Part shown: positions 55,248 to 64,000 of the stretch, in pieces
Layout: each line of letters opens with the position of its first letter
Numbering within the stretch: position 1 is the stretch's first letter
DNA from: Tupaia tana
Lineage: Eukaryota; Chordata; Mammalia; Scandentia; Tupaiidae
Reading direction: 5' to 3'
Assembly (NCBI GenBank): GCA_026018925.1
Contig: JAKSZU010000018.1
Coordinates: 2,806,505 to 2,870,504 of the forward strand
Length of the DNA: 64,000 nt
The notes under the pieces: model-generated
Databases searched by the model: none
What the model saw: only the letters and a program-made list of their open reading frames with translations
Told to the model about the DNA's origin: nothing
Made by a program: the position numbers and the translations under genes

Positions 55248-55969
55248 GCATTGGGTCAAGGTTCAACTCGACTAGCTGCCCTCCTTCTTATGCCAAAGTG
55301 AAATGGGTGGTCTGTGTTTCTGGGGTGCAGAGGTGGGTCTAATGGGGTCGGTGTCCAGACAGGACTCCACTCCCCATCGGCCCACGGTGCAGCCGGGTGC
55401 CCCACTTCCCCTCCAGATGCGCAGCTCCTGAGCAGGCTCGGACAGAAGAGGCCACAGAGGCTGCTGAGCGAGCGGGGGACCCCAAGAGTGAACTAGGGCA
55501 GAGGGGAAAACAGCAACAAAGCCAGCGGAGGGCCCGCCAGGGACCCAGGGGCAAAGGGCAGAGGCAGCCTTCCAGGAAGTGCAGGCCCTGGTCGGAAGGA
55601 TGACTTCCAGAGTGGAGAGAAGCAGAGCGAGAGGGGGAGGGAGAAGGAGAGAGGCAGGCAGGAAAAGGGGAGCAGGAGTGAGGAACGCTCCCCCTCCCCG
55701 TGTGCCTGGCCAAGGCCCCTCGTCAGCCCCTCCAGCATCCAGCCGGGCCTGCAGGTGGCCCTCGGGTTCTTCTAAAGGCGACACTCGCACCCTGGCACCT
55801 CCATCACGCTCCTGGCCCCACATTCCGGTGCTGCCTGGAGCCCCAGGGCACTGGCGCTGAGCTTCTGGCCCCCACGTGCAGCAGGCCCAGAGGTCCTGAC
55901 TACCGGGCACCCTGTGTGGGTGGCCAGAGCAGCATCGCTCCCAGCCCCCCTCTCCCACAGGGCCACACA
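55248..55969. other. GC-rich non-coding DNA
   Basis: GA-rich patch at about 55610-55675. No gene. Confidence 0.4.
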
Positions 55970-56030
55970 GACGTCCATCTCTCAGAGGAGGGCACTGAGG
56001 CGGAGAGGGGAGAGGTTAGGATGGCCTGCG
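55970..56030 (-). mobile_element. Possible MIR fragment, antisense
   Basis: GGAGGGCACTGAGGCGGAGAGGGGAGAGGTTAGG resembles the GAAACTGAGGC.CAGAGAGGTTAAG phrase. Confidence 0.5.
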
Positions 56031-57642
56031 CACGAGGAGCAGACAGCCACGGGAGGGCTGGGCCCCGGGCGGGGAGCCGTTCAGTGCAGCGGCTTCTGTG
56101 AAACAGGCAGGATCTGGAGCCCGGGCCTCAGCCAGCTCCACCTGCCCCGGGGGTCTCGCTCCACCCCAGAATCGCACCTGGGGCGTCTGGCCCTTGCCCC
56201 TCGACCTCCCCCACTGCCTCCCACCCAGAGAGGGCTGGGGGGGACTCCACCTTCTCTCACACAAGGCGGCTCCTACCTTCGGCTCTCGTTCCCATTTACG
56301 GGAGTCGAACAGCAGCTTGAGCAGCATCTGCAGACCTCAGGGTGCCGAAGTGGCTGCCGTGTATTGCCAGCGCCTTGGGAAGCACCCAACACAGAACACT
56401 GACAGCGCGGAGTCAGCACTGTGCAGCCTGCAGGGACGTAGATCTGAGCTGACCGGCGGCCTGACGAGAGCCACGTCTTGGCCTCCCGCTGGAGGGAGAT
56501 TCGAGGCTGTGCCAGCAGCCAGATCCTCTGTCCCGGGAACCCGGCACATCAGGAGGGCCTGCCGGACGTCCTGAGCTTTGCCTGGAAGTGGCCAAGGTTG
56601 GGCTGGGTAGAGGGCCGAGCGGGTCTGGGAGACACGAAGCTGTCACAGGGTCTGCTCCGGCAGGCGGAGGGCGTGCCGTCTGCCCGGGGAAAGGCAGGGC
56701 CGCACGGGCGCTGCTGAGGGTTTCTCCGAGATGTGCAGGCTGCCGTCGGCTGGGGTGGCAGGCCGCCCTGCGAGGGATTCTGTGTCTTTAGCAGTGACAC
56801 GCCCAGTGAGGTGGTGCATCTCTGGGTGTCAGTGTGTGAGAAGTGGCCGAGACGACCGCGGGTTTTGCGGGTCAGGCACTCAGGAAGGCCTCAGCTTGCT
56901 GGTCCTCACTGCGGTCACTCGCTTGGCGGTGTCCAGATGGCTACAGTTAGATGCTCTGCACGGCGCACGTGGGGCCGCCAGCAGTGCTGGCCGGAGCCTG
57001 GGACGGCGGCCGGCCACGGATCCGCGCAGAGGCACCCCACAGCCCTCTAGTGCAACGACCTCGGGGTGTCGGATTCTCTCAGCGACTGGCTTATCCTGGG
57101 GCTAGCGTCCCAAGAGGACCAGGCGGGAGCTGCATGGCATTTTATAACCCAGCCCCGCCAGTCGCTGAGCGGCATTTTCGCTGTCTCCACGAAGGTAGGG
57201 GCCACAGGCCACCAGATTCAAGGGGAAGGGCCAAGGACCTAACCTCCCCCTGGGAGAGAGCATGTGGGACGGGGTAGAGATCAAGGTCACCTTGAATCTG
57301 ACGTCTGCAGATTTACCTACAACAAATGAAGGCTCTTCTACACCTCCGAGACTGACATCAGCACAGGCCAGGACGCAGGGCCCGGACTTCCCAAGAGCCG
57401 CCATTATACTGCTTCAAGCCTTAGAAGGAACCGCCTGCAAATGCCCCTCCGGGACCACAGGACACGACCCTCTCAGAACCAGCCTGGACTGCTTGGGGCT
57501 CACGTTCCATCTGCGGACAGGGTCAGGTGAAGGGCGTGATGGTCAGACACTCTGTTGCCTGCACCCTTTTGTCACATCGCCAGGATAATCCAGTGAGGAC
57601 AGCCCCTAACAGATTGGAAATTGCATAGCAGATCCAGCCAAT
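56031..57642. other. GC-rich non-coding DNA with one perfect inverted repeat
   Basis: No exon supported. 57078-57090 and 57157-57169 form a 13-bp perfect inverted repeat. Confidence 0.45.
57078..57169. repeat. 13-bp perfect inverted repeat, 66-bp spacer
   Basis: CTCAGCGACTGGC at 57078-57090 and GCCAGTCGCTGAG at 57157-57169 are exact reverse complements. The spacer contains GGCTTATCCTGG and GGCATTTTATAACCC. No flanking duplication supports a transposon. Confidence 0.8.
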
Positions 57643-57936
57643 GGGCCAGCAGGTGGCATGGTGATTAAGGTGCCAGACTCCCACATAGTAGACTGCAGTT
57701 CAAGTCCCAGACCCGGTGGCTTGAAACTCACACCAGGTGTGTGCATGCCCAAAATCCCGATAGAAGAATGGAGGAGAAGGGATTGTGGCATGGCCATCCC
57801 CCACAAGTGATTTCTCACTTTCCCTCTCTGTCTCACTCCAGTGAGCACATGCCCTATGGCAAAAACCTAAAGAAAAAAATAGGAAAAGAAAAAGGAAGGG
57901 AGGAAGGAAAGGAGGGAGGGAGAGAGGGAGAGAACA
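57643..57936 (+). mobile_element. Older-subfamily SINE, sense, best-preserved copy
   Basis: GGGCCAGCAGGTGGCATGGT head with the A box TGGCATGGTGA; CCAGCAGGTGGCA at 57646-57658 fully matches the CTCF core consensus. Then CAGACTCCCACATAGTAGAC, GCAGTTCAAGTCCC B box, GAATGGAGGAGAAGGGATTG body, CCCTATGGCAAAAACC end, and an A-rich tail grown into GGAA/GGGA repeats to 57936. Serves as the type for the older subfamily in this window. Confidence 0.95.
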
Positions 57937-58239
57937 TGTAATTAACCAGAGGGCCTAACCAGCAAGTACGTGGTCTCCTGTAAAACGAACCTGGAGACAG
58001 GCTGCCCACTGGCACGACCCACCCAGCCGCGCTTCGGATACCTGGGTTTTCTTTTTTTCCCCTGCTCTGCTATTCCCGTGTGTGTGTGTGTGTGTGTGTG
58101 CGCGCGCACGCGCATGCACACATGCAGCCTCGTGGTTGTGAAAGGGCTGCCTCACCTGGAATCATGTGGCAGTGGCCAGCACCCCGACAGCCCTCCTGCC
58201 CTCCAGGTGCTGCTCCATGGGCTTCCCAAACCTTTGCCC
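57937..58239. repeat. Flank with (GT)n/(GC)n microsatellite
   Basis: (GT) about 11 times then GCGCGCGCACGCGC at 58078-58112; alternating purine-pyrimidine with Z-DNA potential. The rest is unassigned. Confidence 0.85.
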
Positions 58240-58385
58240 ACTCCTCCCCAGCAGCCTGTGAGGAAGGTCCTCTTTACGACAAGAGCCCACAGCCCAGAGA
58301 GGCTGTCTCTGCAAATGGCAGTGCTGAGACTCGAACCCGGGAATCTGACTCCAGACGGCTGGGTTTCGCCACCGCACCTACTGCC
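58240..58385 (-). mobile_element. MIR, antisense
   Basis: CCTGTGAGGAAGGTCCTCTTTACGACAAG, GAGAGGCTGTCTCTGCAAATGG, GTGCTGAGACTCGAACCCGGG and TCTGACTCCAGACGG follow the MIR complement in order. Confidence 0.75.
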
Positions 58386-58974
58386 TCCTTCTCATAGCAA
58401 TTCAGGCAAAAAGAAGGGCGGAGGGGGGGGGGCATCCCAGAAGCCCCCAGTTTATGCCTCGTGGCCAGAAATTATCACAGAGCTACTTGTGACGTGAAGG
58501 GATCTGGGGGCGGCAGCGTGCTCAGCTGGGCGTGTGGCCGCCTGCCAGCTAGCCTGGGCTCTGTCGGCGGGAAGGGTGGAGGGTCACGGGGCAGCTAGCA
58601 ATGGCCACGATGCGGGTCATCTCTCTGGGGTTCCTTCTCCCGGGGTGCACCCGTGGGTACCCAGGTCTGGCCTCTGCAGAGCAGAGGGTGAGGCCAGCTC
58701 TGTGGCCAGCCAGGACCTCAGGCTGCTGCAGGTCCAGCTCCATCTCCGCCGTCAGCCAGGTGTGTCCAGCAGCGCCAGGTAGACTCAGCAGCCGTGCTGC
58801 AGAGGGCCACGCCACCCGGGTCTATCAGTGAGGCCCGGCCGACGGCTGTCACCCTGGCTGCGGCGTGGGTCCTGGTGGGCAAAGCTGGTTCAGGCATCTT
58901 TGCAGCGGTGACGGGCTGGTAGCCAGGTGCTCCCTGCAGACCCCGTGCCAGGGCTCTCCACCCTAAATGAGGGC
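58386..58974. other. GC-rich non-coding DNA
   Basis: No feature recognised; short G run at about 58423-58431. Confidence 0.4.
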
Positions 58975-59115
58975 GCCTGCCCTTTGTAATTCCGTAACTT
59001 CACCTCCGAGCTAAGTGGAAGAAATTCCGCTTTGACCTTCCGGGGAGAATAGCACTCCATTCCCTCTGATCTCCTTTATGCAAAGGAGCCTTTACTTTCA
59101 AGAGGACTGACATTT
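58975..59115. promoter_or_regulatory. Candidate conserved non-coding element (SOX/OCT-like)
   Basis: CCCTTTGTAATTCCG (SOX-like CTTTGT) at 58980, GTGGAAGAAATTCCGC, GCTTTGACCTTCCGG and a POU octamer-like ATGCAAA at 59078-59084 within CTTTATGCAAAGG. AT-richer than its flanks and free of repeat text. Confidence 0.32.
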
Positions 59116-59129
59116 AAGGTGACGGTTCG

Positions 59130-59341
59130 CGGGGGCTGGCTGGGTTTCAGAGTGGATGGGGCCGACTGCGTAGTTTGAGTCCCAGACCCGTTGGCTTGAC
59201 AGACACACAAGACGCATGTGCACGCGTGCCCCAAACCTCAAGGGGAGGATTTGGGGACTGTGGCATCCCCCCGGGGAATACTTTCTCACTCTCCTTCTGC
59301 CTCTCTCTGGTGAGGGCGTGCACCCTATAGTAAACAAAAAG
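59130..59341 (+). mobile_element. Old SINE, sense
   Basis: GTTTGAGTCCCAGACCCGTTGGC B-box region, GCGTGCCCCAAACCTC, AGGATTTGGGGACTGTGGC, CTTTCTCACTCTCCTTCTGCC and ACCCTATAGTAAACAAAAA end. Confidence 0.85.
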
Positions 59342-59684
59342 TGAGAAGGCGGGGCGGGTGGAACCAGGGGTCCCTGTCGCTCCCGGGTCTCCATTTCGTC
59401 CTGTGGAGACGGGAGCGAGGCTCCTCCCAGCATTCGCGCCTGCACAGGGAGGCAGTGCCATCAGCAGGGCCTCTGCTCCTGTCCTCCCGCTGGGCCAGCT
59501 GTCTCGGGTCCCAAGGCCACTGCATCTGGTGACTTGCGCTCGAATTCTAACCTCTGCAGCTGGCCACGCAGGGCAGCCTGGTGTGGGGACAGAGCCCGGC
59601 GCTGGGCCTGCCGGCTCCTGTGCTCTCAACTGTCTGGACTAGTCACTTTGCTCCTCCGGAAAAGGAGTATCTCCACCCCCGCGC
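59342..59684. other. GC-rich non-coding DNA, weak MIR-like text
   Basis: GCTCGAATTCTAACCTCTGCAGC...ACTAGTCACTTTGCTCC (59538-59655) may be a diverged MIR, too weak to call. Confidence 0.35.
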
Positions 59685-59785
59685 GAGGGCCGCGGGCAGC
59701 TGGGCCGGGCTGGGCGAGGGCCGTGGGCAGCTGGGCCGGGCTGGGCGAGGGCCGCGGGCAGCTGGGCCGGGCTGGGCGAGGGCAG
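59685..59785. repeat. 31-bp minisatellite, 3 copies
   Basis: GGGCAGCTGGGCCGGGCTGG repeats every 31 bp (GAGGGCCGCGGG... joins). The copies are nearly identical. Confidence 0.95.
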
Positions 59786-60457
59786 AGACGCGCCCTCTGT
59801 CTGGTCGGCTTGTTTCAGTCGCTGATGCCAGAGCAGGGAACGAGGTGACGACAAACGGTAAAGCTTCCGAAAAGGCAGAGAGTACTTGCCTGCCCCACCA
59901 CGCTGCTGTCGCCGAGAAGCCAGGCTCAGGAATCTGCAGTGTCAGGGTCCTGCAGGGGCAGAGGACAGGACAGCATTTCCCAGGCAGGGAGTGCGAGTTC
60001 AGCTCCCCTTCACACTTGCATGGGATTGCTGCCGCTGCTGGTGCTCTGCCGACAGCCAGAGATTCTCTTAAAGTGCCCACCCTGCCCCGACTCCGTCAGC
60101 ACACCTGGCACCTGCGGCCTCCACTGAAGGCCACCCAGCCTCAGCCGTCCTTGACAGAGACGGGAACACACTGCGGACGCGCTGCCCAGAGCGCCGGCAC
60201 TCCTGGACAGCTCTGCGTGTGGATTCGTCCTCACCGGCAGCTCCACACTGCTGCGGGGGCTGGGGCTGGGGCGCATGCACTAGGGACTGGGCCACATGAA
60301 GGGACGGCGGGAACGGGTTTTCTAAAGAGTAAATGAGCCAATGAAGTCGGGGTAATGTCCAGACGCATACGACGCGCTGTGTATATAGCGCGGTGACTAT
60401 GGCCGCCCGCGTTCATTACAGGCGTGTGTAGCATGGGCGTTAATGAGGCCCTGCAGC
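59786..60457. other. Non-coding DNA
   Basis: No feature recognised. GTATATAGCGCGGTGAC at about 60381 has a TATA-like word only. Confidence 0.4.
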
Positions 60458-60470
60458 AGCCCCCTGGTGA
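60458..60470 (-). promoter_or_regulatory. CTCF-like motif
   Basis: The minus strand reads TCACCAGGGGGCT, two mismatches (first and last base) from the CTCF core. Confidence 0.3.
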
Positions 60471-60604
60471 GCGCTGAGCGCGTCCCTCCTGCCTCCATGT
60501 ATGAGCCCAGTACTGCCTCTTTGAGTCGAATGCTGTTATCACCTGCTCTGGTTTTTCTTTTTTCCTAAAATGTATTTATTTCATTTTATTCACTGTTAGT
60601 ATTA

Positions 60605-60757
60605 TTTTTAAATTTCCCACAGAGTATGCACACTCACCAGAGAGCTCAAGAGAGGGGGAGAAAAAGCGAAAAAGCCAGCCACCGGGTCCAGGACTTGAAC
60701 TGTGATCGGCCATGTGGGAATGCAGTGCCTTAACCACCAGGCCACCCACCAGGCCGA
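60605..60757 (-). mobile_element. Internally deleted SINE, antisense
   Basis: ATTTTTAAATTTCCCACAGAG, CACTCACCAGAGAGCTCAAGAG, then directly GCCAGCCACCGGGTCCAGGAC, TTGAACTGTGATCGGCCATG and CCTTAACCACCAGGCC. The middle CCATCCCC/GGAGAATGG body is missing. Confidence 0.88.
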
Positions 60758-60761
60758 TCAT

Positions 60762-60830
60762 CCTGTTTTATAGGTGGGGAAACTGAGGCCCGGGCGGGGA
60801 AGTCACAGACTTGAGGGGGTGGGCTGGGAT
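60762..60830 (-). mobile_element. MIR/L2-like fragment, antisense
   Basis: TGTTTTATAGGTGGGGAAACTGAGGCCCGGG matches the antisense MIR phrase. Confidence 0.7.
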
Positions 60831-61707
60831 ATCTCACCGTACCTGGACCCCTAGCCTGCATGTCACAAAGGGTTTCCATGGGGGCACTGACTTCAGAAAA
60901 TGATGTAAAACCATTTCCCGTTTTCACATGGACGTTTCTCATAGACTTAATTATCCTCAGTCCTGATGTTACTACCAACATCCGCGATTTACTTCAGGAA
61001 GACCTTACCGAGAACCACCAAGTGCCAGGCAAGGACCCACCCGGAGGTGGCCGCCCCGCAGTGCCCAGGGCGCCTCGGCGGGCGTGGCACCGGGATGCTC
61101 AGATGATGCCTGCCGTCCTTCCTTCATGCCCAAACATTCTCACCTGCGCGGCCCTTGGCAGGTGTCACACCTGCGGCCAGGCTGCAGAGAGGACCAAGTC
61201 CTCTTCCCTCTGGGAGTGTCCCCACAGCCAGCCCAGAGACGGCCTGAGCCAGCGGCTGTCGCACACGCACAGGTGGGGATCAGGGCTGGAGGATGCGGCC
61301 TTCCGCAGAGCAAGCTCTGCACTCAGGCCACAGAGAGAGAGGCCCGGGCAGCGCTGCGTCACGGGAGCAGACTGTGGGGCGGGAGCGGACAGGCCTCCAG
61401 ATGTCACTTCCGGTGACAATCTTCCTTCAGACTCAAACAGAAGCGAGCCGGGGAGCGCAGCTAGGGCTGTCAGATGTTGCTTGTTCCTGCCAACCCCCTG
61501 CCTGAAACTGAGCACCCCCGTTGCCATTGTCTCGTAAAGGACAGGCCAGCACTCCTGAGCTAGGGCACGCCACCTGGCACCCGTCCTCATGGAGAGCCCC
61601 TCTCGCCCCCAGGCCTATGAGACAGCGCTTGCCAGCCCGGCTCTCCACTGCCAGTGCCTGCTTTGCCTGTCTGAGCTGCCACTACACCTCACTGCTGCCA
61701 GGCGGCT
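60831..61707. other. GC-rich non-coding DNA
   Basis: CACCAAGTGCCAGGCAAGGACCC (61016-61038) is L2-like but short. No gene. Confidence 0.4.
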
Positions 61708-62175
61708 TGGGTCCCCGGGGGTTCACACATGCACACATGCATGCATGCACGCACATGCGGAGCTTGGGTTCCTGGGGGTTCATACATGCATATGTGCATA
61801 CATGCACACACACAGGCAGCTTGGGTTCCTGGGGGTTCACACATGCATACATGTATGCATGCACACACATGGGGAGCTTGGATTTCCAGGGATTCACACA
61901 TACATGCATGCATGAATGCACATGGGAAGCTTGGATTCCTGGGGGTCCACACATGCACACGTGCATGCATGCACACACATGGGGAGCTTGGATTCCCAGG
62001 GATTCATACATGCACACACAGGGACATGCATGCATACTCACAGAGATCTTGGGTTCCTGGGGGTTCACACATGCACACACACAGGCACACATGCATGCAC
62101 ACAGGGATCTTGGGTTCCTGGGGGTTCACATACATGCAGGCAGGTACACATGCATGCATGCATACACAGGCACCA
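61708..62175. repeat. 54-60-bp minisatellite, about 8 copies, ATGCA-rich
   Basis: Units contain GCTTGGGTTCCTGGGGGTTC followed by variable ACACATGCATGCATGCACAC text. Unit starts near 61708, 61763, 61817, 61877, 61931, 61988, 62048 and 62108. A constant 25-bp part alternates with a length-variable CA/TGCA microsatellite part. Confidence 0.95.
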
Positions 62176-62994
62176 GTAACCTCTCAGCAAGGGCTACCCA
62201 GAGCTGGTGTATAAATACTCCAGTGACCTCTGTGGGGGGCTCTGAGCATCTGCCTGCACCTGCTCCCAGAGTCTCTCAGCAGGGCTGAGCTCGGTGGCCC
62301 ATTTTGCCAACTGCCCACTGTCCCTGTGACTCCTCCTCACTCAGGTTCTGCCTTTCCTGGGGCCACCAGCTGCATGAACTCTTGCCATGTGTGCTTGTCA
62401 CTGCATCTCTTTGGCAGGAACCCAGGCAGCCTGGCTGCCCCTAGCAGATGCAGAGGCTTCCCCAGACCAGCCTCCAGCGCAGGCTCCTAAACATGCCAGC
62501 TCAGGGAGTCCCTCATCCAGAGCTGTCCCATGCAAGATTGGGATCACTGGGGACGTGGCCGCCTGGACAGCTCCAGGTCCTGAGTCTTCAGAAAGGTCTG
62601 GCAGGGGTGAGTGAAGGCGGCAAGTGGAGGTTTCATGAGCCGGAGCCTCAGCTGTGGCAGGAGAGGGGCTGCAGATGGGGGCACCCGTGAGAGGTGGCTG
62701 TTCGTGGTCTCCGTCCAGGCCGGCATCATGATGACCCCTCCCACCTGGGGACGCAGGCACGTCCCCTCCCTGCCGTGCGGTGCCCCTTCATCCTTCTTTA
62801 TGGAGCCAGGTAATAAGAACCATGTGAAATTACAGTGAAGTCCGCCTATCCGGGCTAATACTCGAACCTATGCGTGTAAGGGCGCCTGGGATAACTTGTC
62901 ACCACATGGCCCTGCTGAGGAGGGAGTGTGATAACTGGAAGGCTGCTGACTCGGAAAAATCACAGTGACTGACGGAGACCCAGTTTGCGTCTAG
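62176..62994. other. CpG-poor non-coding DNA
   Basis: Contrasts with the CpG-rich rest. GTGTATAAATACTCC at about 62208 is a TATA-box word with no supported transcript. Confidence 0.4.
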
Positions 62995-63130
62995 ATTAAA
63001 CTCACATTACCGATTCTCCTGGCCAGCTTCCTTTCAAGTTTTTATTGGCGTAATTCAGGGAGCTCCTTTACAAAGGAGGCTGGCCGCTGTTTACATTTAA
63101 CCCCAGAACCCTGCAATTACCGCTCTGGCC
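62995..63130. promoter_or_regulatory. Candidate conserved non-coding element
   Basis: AGATTAAACTCACATTACCG, AGTTTTTATTGGCGTAATTC, CTCCTTTACAAAGGAGG (a near palindrome at 63063-63079), TTTACATTTAACC and CTGCAATTACCGC form an AT-richer cluster with no repeat text. Confidence 0.35.
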
Positions 63131-63538
63131 CTGGGGAGGTGAGACAGGCCCAGCCCCCGACCTCCAGCAGGCCCGGCAGGCCCCTTGCTCGCTGGAACAA
63201 GGGTTCCGATGGGAGACAGAGTGAGCGAGGGTCAGCCTCCCCCGGTGGCAACCACGCAGGGCTCCAAAGGAGCGGTTGTTGCACTCAGCGGAGCTGTGAG
63301 TTTTCCGACCACGGCATACAACCAAAGGCAGCTTATGCTCCAGATCATTTCAGGTGTAGACTGGTGTTTGTCCACTGGGCCAACCTCCGCAGTGTCTCCG
63401 GGGCTCTGAGGGTGTGGGCCTGGGGGTGCTGAGGTGCTGGGGCTGCTTAGCACGGCTCAGGGTGGGTGTCAGCCTACCTGCTGGCTTTTGCCCCGGTGGG
63501 GACCCTGCTGGCCATCCCAACAATAGAGGTGTTTGGAA
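63131..63538. other. GC-rich non-coding DNA
   Basis: No feature recognised. Confidence 0.4.
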
Positions 63539-63640
63539 ACCGGCTACTCCCTCTAGCTAGCTGTGTCACCTCGGGCGAGGTACTTAGCCTTTCTGGTGGA
63601 CCTCAGTTTCTTCCTTAAAATGGAGATAACCCTGGGCCAT
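63539..63640 (+). mobile_element. MIR, sense
   Basis: AGCTAGCTGTGTCACCTCGGGCGAGGTACTTAGCC, CCTCAGTTTCTTCC and AAAATGGAGATAACC follow the MIR core. Confidence 0.85.
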
Positions 63641-64000
63641 GGCGACCCGTTAGAAGGCCAGGGCTGTTCGCATGGACTGCGGATGATTAGCTACGAAGCT
63701 GAGCAGAAGGGGACAGAGGAGCTGAGACGCTTACGAGCGTGGAACCTTCCCTCGCCCCGTGACGCCTTGTCCCATCCTCGCGTCAGTCCCCCACTTGAAC
63801 TGTCCCCTCTCCGCCATGCGGTGTCCCTTCCAGACAGGAACATCGACGTCAGTGAGGAAGACACTGCCCCCACCGGCTCAGGCATTTCTGCTCACCTCCG
63901 ATTGCATCCCTCCTGGAGCAGTGATGATGTGATCAGAGGGTGTGCGTGCCACCTGCCGTGGCCAGAGCACCTGGGGAAAGTGCTGCAAGCAAGGAAGGCC
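63641..64000. other. Non-coding DNA to window end
   Basis: No feature recognised. Confidence 0.4.

Noticed and set aside
61708-62175. CRISPR-like array of about 57-bp spaced repeats
   Set aside because: The 'spacers' are CA/TGCA microsatellite, not unique sequence, and the genome is mammalian; it is a minisatellite.
62205-62220. TATA box GTATAAATA as a promoter
   Set aside because: No transcript, initiator or coding region supports it, and the sequence is in CpG-poor unassigned DNA.

Overview
The window is nuclear DNA from a placental mammal. It contains a dense family of tRNA-derived SINEs of about 260 bp with poly(A) tails and target-site duplications (TSDs). It also contains degraded L1, MIR, L2, hAT-Charlie (MER5-like) and probable MaLR LTR fragments, minisatellites and microsatellites. 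No Alu, rodent B1/B2, carnivore or ruminant SINEs were seen, so primates, rodents, carnivores and ruminants are unlikely. The SINE has a tRNA head with A and B boxes, a TCTGTCTCTCT-rich 3' part and a CCTATAGCAAAAACCTCT end. From memory it most resembles the CYN SINEs of colugos (Dermoptera); this lineage is an inference and needs a repeat-library comparison.

I find no protein-coding gene I can support. The composition is GC- and CpG-rich, so chance open frames are long and numerous on both strands. The longest come from a 51-bp minisatellite whose period is a multiple of three. No frame shows a recognisable domain, signal peptide or convincing exon structure. The window is best read as intergenic or large-intron DNA in a GC-rich (possibly subtelomeric-type) isochore.

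Layout: 1-8.2 kb has an old SINE, an 80-bp tandem repeat (4.26-4.5 kb), the 26-copy 51-bp minisatellite (5.85-7.16 kb) and a non-coding island near 8 kb. 8.2-13.9 kb has L2, MER5-like and LTR fossils and an AT-rich island near 12 kb. 13.9-18.5 kb is a repeat cluster: young SINEs, a SINE with a triplicated tRNA-arm segment, a GC-shifted L1, and an inverted SINE pair. 18.5-26 kb is mostly plain GC-rich DNA with a consensus CTCF motif at 20.35 kb. 26-27.7 kb holds a SINE and an antisense L1 split by another SINE. 28-40 kb has several SINEs, two AT-rich islands (33.6 and 37.5 kb), a 15-bp-type minisatellite (39.4-39.8 kb) and a roughly 190-bp module present twice. 40-47 kb has MIRs, SINEs and a SINE dimer that moved as one unit. 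47-64 kb is GC-rich with MIRs, SINEs, minisatellites at 59.7 and 61.7-62.2 kb, and small islands at 59.0 and 63.0 kb.

The most interesting observations concern the SINE family: the older subfamily's head carries a sequence that fits the CTCF core consensus and the younger subfamily has lost it; one copy is a dimer inside a single TSD; and one copy has an internal triplication. The AT-rich islands in CpG-rich DNA are candidate conserved enhancers, unproven without alignment. I found no evidence of an undescribed gene system.
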